Shown here piece after piece: positions 40,826 to 50,150 of a stretch of DNA of 64,000 nt (its first letter is position 1; each line of letters opens with the position of its first letter). The notes beneath the pieces were generated by a model. It had not been told where the DNA came from, made no database searches, and saw only the letters and a program-made list of their open reading frames with translations. The position numbers and the translations under genes were made by a program. Source of the stretch: Marinomonas alcarazii (GTDB lineage Bacteria; Pseudomonadota; Gammaproteobacteria; Pseudomonadales; Marinomonadaceae); contig NZ_QKLW01000008.1 in NCBI RefSeq assembly GCF_003208215.1, forward strand, positions 91,082 to 155,081, read 5' to 3'.

Positions 40826-42154
40826 TTGATAATGAGCAGCATGACCCCAAGAGAGACGGTTAACGCCTTAGACAACCACATTATTGGCCAACAAAAAGCC
40901 AAGCGCGCTGTTGCTATCGCGCTGCGCAATCGCTGGCGTCGCATGCAACTTCCAGAAGAGATGCGAACAGAAGTCACCCCTAAAAACATTCTAATGATAG
41001 GACCAACAGGGGTTGGTAAAACCGAAATTGCTCGTCGCTTAGCGAAGCTGGCCAATGCGCCTTTCATTAAAATCGAAGCCACTAAGTTCACCGAAGTGGG
41101 TTATGTGGGTCGCGATGTAGAATCCATTATTCGTGATCTAGTTGAAATGGCAATTAAAATGCTGCGCGAACAAGAAACAGCCAAGTTGCGTCACAAAGCC
41201 GAAGACGCCGCAGAAGACCGCATTCTTGATGTGCTATTGCCACCTGCCCGTGGCGGCGACCCAGAATTAGAAGACAACAGCACACGTCAAACCTTCCGTA
41301 AGAAATTACGCGAAGGCCAACTAGACGATAAAGAAGTCGACATTGACGTGGCCGATGCGCCAATGGGCGTCGAAATCATGACCCCACCAGGCATGGAAGA
41401 AATGACCAGCCAATTGCAAAACCTGTTCTCTAATTTTGGCTCGCAAAAAACCAAAAAGCGCAAAATGAAAGTAAAAGAAGCTTTGCGTCAGGTTCGTGAT
41501 GAAGAAGCGGCAAAACTGGTCAACGAAGAAGAATTGAAAGCCCGCGCCGTCGAAGCTGTGGAGCAAAATGGTATCGTCTTCTTAGATGAAATCGACAAAG
41601 TTGCCAAAAGTTCAGAACGTTCTGGTGGTGAAGTATCACGTGAAGGCGTACAACGTGACTTATTACCATTAGTCGAAGGTTGTACTGTCAGCACCAAATA
41701 CGGCATGATAAAAACCGATCATATCCTATTTATCGCGTCTGGTGCTTTCCACTTATCAAAGCCTTCAGATCTGATTCCTGAGCTACAAGGCCGTCTACCG
41801 ATTCGTGTTGAGCTAGATGCGCTTACAGTCAACGATTTCAAACGTATTTTGGTCGAGCCAAGCGCCTCTCTAACGAAACAATATGTGGCACTGGCAAAAA
41901 CAGAAAATATCAATTTGAACTTCACTGAAGAAGGGATTCATCGTATTGCTGAGATCGCCTTTCAAGTAAACGAGCGTACAGAAAACATCGGTGCTCGCCG
42001 CTTGCATACGGTGCTTGAACGCTTGCTTGAAGAAGTCTCTTATTCCGCCAGCGACATGCCTGATGATCAAGTTGTCGATATTACCGCGGCATACGTTGAT
42101 GAGCAGCTTGGTGAGATTGTTAAAAATGAAGATTTGAGCCAATACATACTGTAA
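40826..42154 (+). CDS. hslU: ATP-dependent protease, ATPase subunit HslU
   Basis: 442 residues. AAA+ unfoldase. Walker [10 protein letters not shown] (about 57-65), the HslU-specific intermediate domain (about 110-245), Walker [10 protein letters not shown], and sensor/arginine finger regions ([10 protein letters not shown]). C-terminal [16 protein letters not shown] tail (NEDLSQYIL) docks into HslV. Full length, same operon as hslV. Confidence 0.97.
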   Translation: MIMSSMTPRETVNALDNHIIGQQKAKRAVAIALRNRWRRMQLPEEMRTEVTPKNILMIGPTGVGKTEIARRLAKLANAPFIKIEATKFTEVGYVGRDVESIIRDLVEMAIKMLREQETAKLRHKAEDAAEDRILDVLLPPARGGDPELEDNSTRQTFRKKLREGQLDDKEVDIDVADAPMGVEIMTPPGMEEMTSQLQNLFSNFGSQKTKKRKMKVKEALRQVRDEEAAKLVNEEELKARAVEAVEQNGIVFLDEIDKVAKSSERSGGEVSREGVQRDLLPLVEGCTVSTKYGMIKTDHILFIASGAFHLSKPSDLIPELQGRLPIRVELDALTVNDFKRILVEPSASLTKQYVALAKTENINLNFTEEGIHRIAEIAFQVNERTENIGARRLHTVLERLLEEVSYSASDMPDDQVVDITAAYVDEQLGEIVKNEDLSQYIL

Positions 42155-42195
42155 TTGACTCATCTTTCTAAAAAGACAAGTTCTTCTTGAAAAAC

Positions 42196-42215
42196 AGCCC
42201 CGTTAAGGGGCTTTA
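42196..42215 (+). terminator. Short terminator-like hairpin after hslU
   Basis: AGCCCC-GTTAA-GGGGCT followed by TTAT; 42 bases past the hslU stop and 13 before the next start, so termination may be partial. Confidence 0.55.
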
Positions 42216-42227
42216 TAGGACAAAACC

Positions 42228-42611
42228 ATGGCAACACCTGCGCCAACGTCGATTAACTATCATAAGCAATCCCGTGAATTGGCCATCACCTTTGCGGATG
42301 GGCAGAGCTTTCGCCTTAGTGCTGAATATCTGCGAGTGCATTCACCTTCAGCCGAAGTTCGTGGGCATGGGTTACAAATGCCCATTCTGCAATATGGCAA
42401 AAAACACGTGGCTATCAATAACATCGAAGGCGCAGGCAATTATGCTCTAAAAATTTCCTTTGATGACGGGCACGATACTGGACTCTATACTTGGGAGTAT
42501 CTCTACAACATTGGCAAAAATCATGATGAGCTGTGGCAAATGTACCTAGACCGCCTTGAAAAAGAAGGTCAGACGCGTGACACTTCAGTGATTCAAATCC
42601 ACCAGCTTTAG
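42228..42611 (+). CDS. DUF971 (gamma-butyrobetaine hydroxylase-like N-terminal) domain protein
   Basis: 127 residues. The single DUF971 domain has the pattern LAITFADGQSFRLSAEYLRVHSPSAEV and a C-terminal DDGHDTGLYTWEYLYNIG, characteristic of this small family. The domain binds iron or zinc in GBBH and occurs alone beside hslVU and ubiquinone genes in many gammaproteobacteria. Function unknown. ubiJ follows after 23 bases, where ubiE would often be found. Confidence 0.88.
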   Translation: MATPAPTSINYHKQSRELAITFADGQSFRLSAEYLRVHSPSAEVRGHGLQMPILQYGKKHVAINNIEGAGNYALKISFDDGHDTGLYTWEYLYNIGKNHDELWQMYLDRLEKEGQTRDTSVIQIHQL

Positions 42612-42634
42612 TTTTAACCGTATTCAAGCCACTA

Positions 42635-43273
42635 TTGGGAAGATATTTTATGGGCTCACTCAGTTTATCGGCACTCAGCGCCATTGAAAATGCGATCAAC
42701 CTCGCCCTTAAACAAGACACACCGTCCCAAGAACGTCTAAGCAAATTAGCAGGACAACAAGTTTTTCTTTATATAGAAGACTTCTCTTTTATTTTGCAAA
42801 TTCATATCCTCGAACAGGGAGTGATGCTAGACCGCCCAGAAAGTTTGGATGAAATCGAGCTCGACCCACGACTAGATACCCTTGTTAAAGGCCCGAGTGC
42901 AGCCTACAGAAAACTGCTAGAAGGCGATGGTTTCTTTGATGGCGACCTACGCATACAGGGTAATGCTCAAGCCTTGATGACACTTCACAAAGTAATGGAA
43001 AACTTCGAATTCGATTGGGAAGGATTGCTAGCAGATCACATCGGCGACTTACCAGCAGCAACCCTAGCACGCTTGCTTCGCGCTCAGTGGTCTTGGAGCA
43101 AAGAATTCACCACCAATGCTAGAATGCAACTAGTTCAGCATCTACAAACCGATAGCCAACTGCTACCAAGCAAAATTGAATTCGACCACTTCGTCGATGA
43201 AATGGAACGCTTCGGCACCTTAATTGATCGCGCTGAAGCTAAGTTGAGAATACTTGAGAGAGGCCGTCTTTAA
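42635..43273 (+). CDS. ubiJ: Ubiquinone biosynthesis accessory factor UbiJ (SCP2 domain)
   Basis: 212 residues. N-terminal SCP2 lipid-binding domain (about 15-115, with the FFDGDLRIQGNAQALM signature) and a helical C-terminal region. UbiJ forms the scaffold of the soluble Ubi complex for coenzyme Q synthesis. Normally it lies in ubiE-ubiJ-ubiB order; here neither ubiE nor ubiB flanks it, and the peptide island starts just beyond. A decayed second copy of this gene occurs at 51996-52177 on the same strand. Confidence 0.88.
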   Translation: MGRYFMGSLSLSALSAIENAINLALKQDTPSQERLSKLAGQQVFLYIEDFSFILQIHILEQGVMLDRPESLDEIELDPRLDTLVKGPSAAYRKLLEGDGFFDGDLRIQGNAQALMTLHKVMENFEFDWEGLLADHIGDLPAATLARLLRAQWSWSKEFTTNARMQLVQHLQTDSQLLPSKIEFDHFVDEMERFGTLIDRAEAKLRILERGRL

Positions 43274-43284
43274 AGTAATATTAG

Positions 43285-43318
43285 CCAGCATGAAAGTAAT
43301 GTATGACTCTCATGCTGG
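43285..43318. other. Hairpin between ubiJ and the convergent M16 gene
   Basis: CCAGCATGA-N16-TCATGCTGG, perfect 9-base stem without a U-run on either strand. Position between two converging genes suggests a weak terminator or RNA-end element. Confidence 0.45.
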
Positions 43319-43339
43319 AAATGCGTTTAAACGTTAACC

Positions 43340-46075
43340 TTACTTCGGCACAGCCAAAATCTCTACCATTTCATCCACTTTAAAATAACGACTAGCTACT
43401 TCATTGACTCCGTCTAAAGTCACGCCTGCGTATTCATTGTTGCGGTCAATCCAAGATTCCATTGTCGTCCCTTCAGCCAGTTGTTTTGATAATAGACCAA
43501 GAACCTTAATTTCGTTGTTTAAGGTTTGACGGCGACTATCCAATATCGTTGATTTGGCTAGATCCAACTCATATTGAGAGATACCAAAGTCCGCTATTCG
43601 AGCAACTTCCTCTTTAACAGCATCGGCTAACCGCATACCTTGCCCAGCGGAAAAGTCTCCTCGGATACTCACAAAAGCATAGTCGCCTTGAGTTGGTACA
43701 CGTATCGATGAGCGAATGTCATAGGAAAGTTGTTCTTGCTCACGCAATCGTCTACTCACACGAGACGCTAGTGGATGTCGACCGAGCACATGCTCGATAA
43801 TAAAAAGCTCAGCATCTTCTACCGACTTACTATTTGCTGCAAAGTAAATACGTCCATTGTAGTAACCAGAGTTCGAGCTCGACTTGAGTGACTGACGAAT
43901 AGGCATATGATTATTATGCATTATGACGATTGGCTCGTAGGTTGATCGACTCATCCAGTTGCCAAACAGTACCTCTAGCGCTTCTTTTATTTGCTCAGAA
44001 TCAAAATTCCCACTAATCGCCACCTCCCCATGCTGGGCACCATAATAGTCTCTATGAAATTGTTGTACCGTTTCTCGAGTTACCTTTTCAAGCTGCTGCT
44101 GCATCTCCTTTGGCTCTAGATGGCGTCTAACATCCTGTTGCGAATAGTGTTGTTCTGTATAGCGTCGCAACGCTCTATTTACGATATCTACAGGCTGAGT
44201 AACCGGAGTCATTAAGGCTTGCATTTGCTGCCTTTTAACCAGATCAAACTCTCTCTCAGTAAAAGCAGGAACTTTTAACACCTCAGCGATCAAGCCTAGC
44301 ACCTCTGTTACCTTACCAGGTGGACTAGCAAAGCGAACACTTAACATTCCGCGCTTAGGCATAACATGAAAACCTGCGCCCAATTGATTCACTCTATCTA
44401 TCAGTTCTTGATAGCTGCGCTTATGTGTTCCTCTGATCAGCAAAGTGCCAACAAGGTCTGATACAGCTTGGGTTCCTTTCAGAGTGTCTGGGTTACCAAA
44501 ACGTAGATTAAGATGCCCTCTAATCAGGTCTTTACTGTCTGGTAAGGGACGTAACGCCACTTTCATGCCATTGCTCAGTTTATCACGCAGAATGCTATTT
44601 TCTATTGTTCTAATATAAGCATTAAACTCCTCAACATCTGGCATATCTAACTCTATCGCTGCTTTTTCACCAGCAGACACCCCTGAATGCCTCTTTGTTG
44701 ATGTTGCACTTCTGTCACTACTTAGCGGCTCTTTAGTATTATCTGAAACACTATTCTCTTCCTGCAGCGCTAGCAAATAACCCACAACAGGCTTTTTATC
44801 AGCCAATAGAGTCTCAACGTGAACTTGTAATTGTACAGGTGTGAGTTTCTCAACTTGATCATGGCGCTGAAAGTTGAGCAACCAATTCCCCTGTGCAGCG
44901 GCTTCAGACAGTACGTCCGATAGGCTGGCAGCATCATTTAAGATCAAGTTTTTAAGTGGGCGTCTCATCGTCTGAATACGCGCTAATTCCTCCATCGGTA
45001 TTGGTTGCTCTCGTAGCCGTTCTATTTGAGCGATAAACTCTTGCTGAATAACCTGCGGCGATTGCCCTTGCCCTAATACTGCCCCAATTATCACTTGCCC
45101 TCCTTGCCGAAAAAATTGGGGAATGACAAAAACAGATTGGGCTTTTCCTGGGACAACAAGTGATTGATAAAGCCGTCCATGAGGTTCACCTGCTAACATT
45201 TCGGCAAGTGCAACCAATGCGGTATTACGCTCATCCTGACTAGGTGGTAACTCATAACTCAAAGCCAATATATTCAGCCCTCCCTGCTGAACGTGAATAG
45301 TACTTTCTGTATTTTTCGAAGGAATATATTTGATGCTGTGGATAGCATGAGCAGAAGGCTTAATTTTCGCGAATCGATCATGCACGGATGAAAGGGCTTG
45401 ATCTAAGTCAAAACCACCTGTTAACACAAGCACAGCATTATTAGGATGGTAATAGTTGGTATGAAATTGACGCAGGTCTTGCAGCTTAACACTTTGTAAT
45501 TCATCATAGCTGCCAAGAACAGAACGTCCGTATCCTTTTCCACTCCATGCCTCTGCTAGCAACTGCTGACTAAACATGGCTACCACATCATTTTTTGCTT
45601 TAGCAATCTCTTGACGAATAACCTCTACTTCGACATTCATATCAGATTCTGAAAAAACGGGAGCCGACATACGCTCTGCTTCCAGCTCTAACAGAAAATC
45701 CAACTTTCTATAATCTGCATTTAATCTAGCGGAATAGCGAGTTCGATCAAAACTGGTCGTTGCATTGAACTGAATGCCTTGCTCTTGCAAACCCGCCAGA
45801 AGCTGCGGCCCTTTGCGCTGCGTTGTACCCTTAAACATCATGTGCTCAAGAAAATGCGCCGTACCAGAAGCGCCTTCAGGGTCAGCTAAACTGCCTGTCA
45901 AATACACAAGGTCGGCATGAATGACTTTCTGATCAGAATCGGGGGCTAACAAAATGCTCATGCCATTTTTTAACCGGTACTCGTAAATTCCATCCCAACT
46001 TCTGATCAGCTCGGGTGAGGCTTTTGTTTGAGAAAAAACAAAAACGAATAAAACAAACACTATATACCGCAACAT
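43340..46075 (-). CDS. Two-domain M16 zinc metallopeptidase of the peptide island
   Basis: 911 residues with an N-terminal signal peptide (cleavage near TKAS, about 20), so it is likely periplasmic. The first M16 domain has the inverted zinc motif HFLEH (74-78) with a downstream Glu in EVEVIRQEI (about 150), so it is catalytically competent. The second half (about 500-905) repeats the M16 fold without the motif, as in pitrilysin-like and PqqL-type proteins. Pitrilysin-family enzymes degrade or trim small peptides. It starts 21 bases after the exporter on the same strand, which suggests a role in cutting the exported peptide or in self-protection; this is inference. Confidence 0.85.
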   Translation of the reverse strand: MLRYIVFVLFVFVFSQTKASPELIRSWDGIYEYRLKNGMSILLAPDSDQKVIHADLVYLTGSLADPEGASGTAHFLEHMMFKGTTQRKGPQLLAGLQEQGIQFNATTSFDRTRYSARLNADYRKLDFLLELEAERMSAPVFSESDMNVEVEVIRQEIAKAKNDVVAMFSQQLLAEAWSGKGYGRSVLGSYDELQSVKLQDLRQFHTNYYHPNNAVLVLTGGFDLDQALSSVHDRFAKIKPSAHAIHSIKYIPSKNTESTIHVQQGGLNILALSYELPPSQDERNTALVALAEMLAGEPHGRLYQSLVVPGKAQSVFVIPQFFRQGGQVIIGAVLGQGQSPQVIQQEFIAQIERLREQPIPMEELARIQTMRRPLKNLILNDAASLSDVLSEAAAQGNWLLNFQRHDQVEKLTPVQLQVHVETLLADKKPVVGYLLALQEENSVSDNTKEPLSSDRSATSTKRHSGVSAGEKAAIELDMPDVEEFNAYIRTIENSILRDKLSNGMKVALRPLPDSKDLIRGHLNLRFGNPDTLKGTQAVSDLVGTLLIRGTHKRSYQELIDRVNQLGAGFHVMPKRGMLSVRFASPPGKVTEVLGLIAEVLKVPAFTEREFDLVKRQQMQALMTPVTQPVDIVNRALRRYTEQHYSQQDVRRHLEPKEMQQQLEKVTRETVQQFHRDYYGAQHGEVAISGNFDSEQIKEALEVLFGNWMSRSTYEPIVIMHNNHMPIRQSLKSSSNSGYYNGRIYFAANSKSVEDAELFIIEHVLGRHPLASRVSRRLREQEQLSYDIRSSIRVPTQGDYAFVSIRGDFSAGQGMRLADAVKEEVARIADFGISQYELDLAKSTILDSRRQTLNNEIKVLGLLSKQLAEGTTMESWIDRNNEYAGVTLDGVNEVASRYFKVDEMVEILAVPK

Positions 46076-46095
46076 TAGCTTATCCTTATTAGCTA

Positions 46096-48180
46096 TTATG
46101 CAACTTCGTCCGCATCTAGACGAATGTCTTCTGTTATCTTTCCTTGCTCGAGATGAATAATCCGAGAAACCATGGCAACCGTTTCTCTACGGTGGGCAAT
46201 AACGACTCGTGTCATGGACAATGACTGTAAGTTACTCACAACATGCTGTTCGCCATGTAAATCTAAATGGCTGGTCGCCTCATCCAATGCCAAAATACTA
46301 GGTTGCTTATACAACGCTCTTGCTAATAAAAGCCGCTGCTTTTGTCCACCAGATAAACCACTCCCCATTTCAGCGACTAACGTTTGGTAGCCCATTGGCA
46401 TATTTATAATAGCTTTATGAATATTGGCTTGCTGTGCAGCGGTTTCGATACGCTCTTGGGTTGAGCCAGCCTCGAAACACGCTATATTTTCAGCAAGAGA
46501 ACCAGCCATGAGCTGATCATCCTGCATCACCACACCAACTATATTCCTTAAAGCCGTTGGTCCCAGCTGACGAATCGAAATACCACCGATACGAATATCA
46601 CCCTCGGTTGGTTCTAACAGCCCTAACATGAGCTTAAATAAAGTAGACTTGCCGCAGCCAGAACGACCGACTAGGGCAACCGCATCACCAGCCTCAATTG
46701 TGAAGGATAGATCTTTAATGACCCAACGCTCGCCATCAGCATATCGAAAAGATACATTTTTAAACTCGATACGTGGCTCTATCCTGCTAAGGTCCGTTTC
46801 GATTGCAATATCTGACTCTGGTGCTTCAAGAGCAATATCAGCCAAGCGCTCTCCATGTAAAGATAGCATTTTGATTTCAATTCCAAGATCGATCAGCTTG
46901 CTTGCGCGAGTAGTAAATTGACTTTTGTAAGCAAGGAACGCCAACAACATCCCTAACGTTAGGGTGTTACCTAAAACCGCAACTCCACCGACGTACAGAA
47001 GCAACATTCCCTCTAAACCAAAAATCAACGTATTGCAGCCACCAAATACCAACAACATTTTTTGGGTTCTAAGATCTCGATTCTGCACATCGGTCAGTAA
47101 GTTTTGCCAGGTAGCCAATCGTAAGGGTGTTGAATTGAAGAGTTTCAGAGGCTGGACAGCACGAATAGTTTCTAAAAAATACGCATTTTCTCTTGTCGCT
47201 AAAACGATACGCTCTTCCATAGCATGTCGTAAGGGCACATAAAAAGCACAACGAAGAAGCACATATAACGCAACCGCAGTCAGAACGATAACAGTCAACA
47301 TTTTACTGTAGAGTGTCATCAGTGTGAGCGTGATCAAGGCAACCAGTGCATCAAGCAAGATAGTCACAGCACCATTTGTAATAACGGCACGAATAGCATC
47401 TAAGGATTGAAAGCGGGCCGTAATATCACCCAAATGCCGTTTTTCAAAAAAAGACCAAGGTAGTCTCAATAAATGGTGAAAGAAATTGCTGGTCCATTGC
47501 AGCGTCAGCTGTTGGTTTAGCCTGAGCCCCATCCATCCCCTTGCCATACGCAAGGCAAAGTCAATCACCAACAAAAGGCAACCACCGATGACAACTAACA
47601 ACAATAAATCATAATCAGCCGAAACTAAGGCATGATCAACAACCCATTGCATAACTTGTGGCGATAACAGAGCAACAACTTCTAAAGCCAAAGCAAGCAT
47701 AAGGATATTTACCAGAGCCCGTTTTAAACCAAGAACATGTCCAGTTAATTCGCGAAGTCGTAAACGAGGCTTCTTTTCTGCAGACTGGAATCTTGAATTT
47801 GGCGTCAGTTCTAGAGCAACCCCAGTAAAGCAACGAGAGACCTCGTCCATTGTTAATGTTCTTCGTCCCGCAGCAGGGTCCAGAATCGTCACCTTCTGCG
47901 CCCCTACCTTTTCTAGCACAACAAAATGATTCAAGCTCCAGTGGAGGATGCAAGGCAGACGAAGTTGCTTCAACTCATCTAATTCCAACCGAACTGGGCG
48001 ACTAGAAAAATCTAATGACTGCGCATAATGAAGGATTTGTGGAAGACTGGTACCTTTAACTGAGATAGAAAAGCGTCGCCGTAGGGTTGGAAGATCTAAG
48101 TACGAGCCATAAGCACTGGCAATCATAACAAGACAAGCAAGTCCGCATTCATGGCTTTCTGATTGAAGAATAGCTTTCAT
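46096..48180 (-). CDS. Peptidase-containing ABC transporter (C39 protease, CvaB-type bacteriocin exporter)
   Basis: 694 residues. N-terminal C39 peptidase domain (1-130) with an intact triad: Cys12 (HECGLACL), His85 (SLNHFVVL) and Asp101 (DPAAG). It cleaves double-glycine leaders. A six-helix transmembrane domain (about 150-440) and an ABC ATPase follow, with Walker A GRSGCGKST (505-513), LSGGQ (609-613), Walker B LALDEATS and switch His663. It processes the leader and exports the peptide, together with the HlyD-type adaptor at 50603 and a TolC-like channel that is not in the window. It sits 4 bases downstream of the JmjC gene. Confidence 0.93.
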   Translation of the reverse strand: MKAILQSESHECGLACLVMIASAYGSYLDLPTLRRRFSISVKGTSLPQILHYAQSLDFSSRPVRLELDELKQLRLPCILHWSLNHFVVLEKVGAQKVTILDPAAGRRTLTMDEVSRCFTGVALELTPNSRFQSAEKKPRLRLRELTGHVLGLKRALVNILMLALALEVVALLSPQVMQWVVDHALVSADYDLLLLVVIGGCLLLVIDFALRMARGWMGLRLNQQLTLQWTSNFFHHLLRLPWSFFEKRHLGDITARFQSLDAIRAVITNGAVTILLDALVALITLTLMTLYSKMLTVIVLTAVALYVLLRCAFYVPLRHAMEERIVLATRENAYFLETIRAVQPLKLFNSTPLRLATWQNLLTDVQNRDLRTQKMLLVFGGCNTLIFGLEGMLLLYVGGVAVLGNTLTLGMLLAFLAYKSQFTTRASKLIDLGIEIKMLSLHGERLADIALEAPESDIAIETDLSRIEPRIEFKNVSFRYADGERWVIKDLSFTIEAGDAVALVGRSGCGKSTLFKLMLGLLEPTEGDIRIGGISIRQLGPTALRNIVGVVMQDDQLMAGSLAENIACFEAGSTQERIETAAQQANIHKAIINMPMGYQTLVAEMGSGLSGGQKQRLLLARALYKQPSILALDEATSHLDLHGEQHVVSNLQSLSMTRVVIAHRRETVAMVSRIIHLEQGKITEDIRLDADEVA

Positions 48181-48184
48181 TTTA

Positions 48185-49501
48185 TCAAACCATGTTCAGG
48201 GTAGCATTATTGTCTTCCGAACCAATGACCACACTGTCAGAAACTGAAATCAACTCTAGTACATCATTCAATGCAAGTTGAAATAATAATTCGTGAAGTT
48301 TATTTCTAGGATAGTTTGAGAATACAGATAGAACATCGCTGATGGTACAAGCCTGATGCTTATTTATATAGTTAATAAGCTTCTGACTAATCTCATCTAA
48401 GTTTATTTTGTTACCATTCACTATCACAAAGTTATTAGAAAACGGATAGAGTAAATTCACATTAAGTCTAATTCTTTGAGTCATTTCCAGTTGACTTATC
48501 TTACCATTGGCAAGAGTACCAAGTGATATTGGCGAATCAACTCGATGCTGCCCTATATAATCTTCCATAAACTGTTCATAAGTCGATTCATCAGACATTA
48601 ATAAGGCAAACTCTTTTCCGAATCGATCTAATAATTTCTTACTTTCTTGAAAACCATGTAAATTATGACGACCATCGATAATATTAGGAGCTTTTCGTAT
48701 AAGCCAATTAATATAGTCAAAACCCGTTGGTGCAAAAGTTCCAACAGCTAAATGAAACGTTTCTTCTCCCATGGGAATAGGATTATGCCACCAGCCTCGA
48801 GGTACATATAAAATATCGCCCTCTTCAAGCACAACATCTAAATAAACCTCTTCTGGTTCCTCAGCATCTGGCATATCTTTCGTTTGCTGCATGTACAAAG
48901 GGAGTTTGAAGGTTGGTTCTTTTAAAATCCAACGCTTACGGCCTTTTAACTGAACCGCAAAGACGTCACGCGTATCCCAATGACAACGATAGGAGGGCTT
49001 AGCACTGAATGCAGCATAACCACTGGTAATGACCTGCGCTTGAGCGAAATTAGCTATTTCCCGAGAAATATTGCTTATAAAGGGCTCATTTCGAATACGA
49101 TTATAAACCAGAGTTGCCCCATTTCTCATATAATCATAAATAACAGGTTTTATATAACGATATTCCACTCTTCCTACATTAATATAGGACTCTAAATACT
49201 TTGATTTTGGTACCTCATGACCATTCATTAGTTTAAAGCTAGGATCAGATGCGTCTGCCCTCTCATACATTTCACTAATATCTTTCCAAGACAAATCAAT
49301 ATCAGATACGATATTTTTAAAAAGGAAAGGTTTTTTATAAATATGGTTAGAAAAAAATTTATCCCTATAGATATCGAACAAAATCAAAATCCTTTTAAGA
49401 TCAATAAGAAAATCATACTGATTATATTTTGTAACATCCGAACAATAATCAGAGCCATCAGCTACATTTCCTGCAGCCCCTCCAGCAATAGAAGACAACA
49501 C
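48185..49501 (-). CDS. JmjC/cupin-4 Fe(II)/2-oxoglutarate oxygenase, fused in frame to the end of a peptide precursor
   Basis: Open frame of 438 residues. Residues 50-250 form a JmjC (cupin-4/RoxA-like) domain: FFSNHIYKKPFLF entry helix, iron ligands His174 and Asp176 (HWDTRDVFAVQLKGRKRW) and distal His239 (PRGWWHNP). The C-terminal part (260-438) looks helical/winged as in ribosomal oxygenases. The first 30 residues are not enzyme-like: they repeat the tail of the precursor at 49816 (VLSS..GGA.AGNV...GS.YCS). The frame therefore joins a degenerate precursor to the enzyme. A probable native start is TTG at 49381 (codon 41), with AAAAGG eight bases upstream. Likely hydroxylates the exported peptide; inference. 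AT-rich compared with flanking genes. Confidence 0.8.
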   Translation of the reverse strand: MLSSIAGGAAGNVADGSDYCSDVTKYNQYDFLIDLKRILILFDIYRDKFFSNHIYKKPFLFKNIVSDIDLSWKDISEMYERADASDPSFKLMNGHEVPKSKYLESYINVGRVEYRYIKPVIYDYMRNGATLVYNRIRNEPFISNISREIANFAQAQVITSGYAAFSAKPSYRCHWDTRDVFAVQLKGRKRWILKEPTFKLPLYMQQTKDMPDAEEPEEVYLDVVLEEGDILYVPRGWWHNPIPMGEETFHLAVGTFAPTGFDYINWLIRKAPNIIDGRHNLHGFQESKKLLDRFGKEFALLMSDESTYEQFMEDYIGQHRVDSPISLGTLANGKISQLEMTQRIRLNVNLLYPFSNNFVIVNGNKINLDEISQKLINYINKHQACTISDVLSVFSNYPRNKLHELLFQLALNDVLELISVSDSVVIGSEDNNATLNMV

Positions 49502-49690
49502 TGTCGTCCTAAGAATATGGGGGATAAGGGGCTTACCAAAGCAGCAGTTCCACCAACAACTGCAGCTGTCGTAGCTCCTTGCACTGTTGGCTGATTACCT
49601 TGAATTGAATTAACTATTAGTTAGATAATCGACATCAGCTACTACTGCTTTAACTGCCACTACAATAAAAAACAAAGAAACTAGTAAAAG
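49440..49690 (-). pseudogene. Degenerate second bacteriocin-like precursor
   Basis: Reading three frames on the minus strand recovers a paralog of the precursor at 49816: VAVKAVVADV..., then IQGNQPTVQG..AAVVGGTAAL, then LRTTVLSSIAGGAAGNV and GSDYCSD. The leader is missing, and at least two frameshifts separate the blocks (near 49610 and between about 49510 and 49530). The stop codon has been lost, so the last block reads into the JmjC ORF. The upstream part overlaps the end of the small hydrophobic ORF at 49650. Confidence 0.7.
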
Positions 49691-49769
49691 ATAAAATGAT
49701 ACCTCCGACGACACCACCAAGAATTACCTTGAAAACCATTATAAAAAGATCATATGACTTATTTTTCAA
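49650..49769 (-). CDS. Small hydrophobic peptide B of the island (candidate immunity protein)
   Basis: 39 codons from a TTG with AAAGG ten bases upstream. Polar start (MKNKSYD) and one Gly-rich membrane helix (FKVILGGVVGGIILSFTSFF). It is similar in size, position and helix pattern to the ORF at 50151; each lies directly before a precursor. Not assigned to a family. Small membrane proteins next to microcin genes are often immunity factors, but this one is called only from context and could be non-coding. Confidence 0.45.
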   Translation of the reverse strand: MKNKSYDLFIMVFKVILGGVVGGIILSFTSFFVFYCSGS

Positions 49770-49815
49770 AGCGCACTACCTTTAGAAAATTTAATGCATT
49801 GAATTCATCATATAT

Positions 49816-50127
49816 TTAGTAGCTTGTACCATCGCTAGAACAATAATTCGAGCCATCCATAGAGTCCAAAACATTTCCAGCTACCGCTCCACCAGTAGAA
49901 GAAAGTACAGACGTTCTAAGAGAACTCGCCCCGCCTCCTGACAAAGCCCCAACTGAAAAAGATGTAATAAGGCCTTTTTGTGTTATCTCTTGACCTTGAA
50001 TTGCATTAGTTATGGTATAACCCAAAGCACTCGACACACCACCTACAGCCATTTTTACAGGAACCGTAACTAATGGACCAACACCTCCGCCAACACACTC
50101 TAAATCAGCTATATTAAGCTCTCTCAT
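49816..50127 (-). CDS. Double-glycine-leader bacteriocin (class II microcin-like) precursor
   Basis: 103 residues. The leader MRELNIADLECVGG matches the class II microcin/colicin V leader pattern (Met-Arg-x-Leu ... acidic-Leu-x-x-Val-x-Gly-Gly), with cleavage expected after GG at 13-14 or 14-15. The mature part is about 88 residues, Gly/Ser/Ala-rich with helix-prone hydrophobic stretches, and ends in a Ser/Asp/Gly-rich tail with a single Cys (GSNYCSSDGTSY). Strong AGGGGG ribosome site. The C39 exporter, HlyD adaptor and JmjC enzyme nearby fit export and modification. The conserved YCS tail in both precursors is a candidate modification site. Target unknown. Confidence 0.85.
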   Translation of the reverse strand: MRELNIADLECVGGGVGPLVTVPVKMAVGGVSSALGYTITNAIQGQEITQKGLITSFSVGALSGGGASSLRTSVLSSTGGAVAGNVLDSMDGSNYCSSDGTSY

Positions 50128-50150
50128 TTATCCCCCTATCAAGAAAACAT

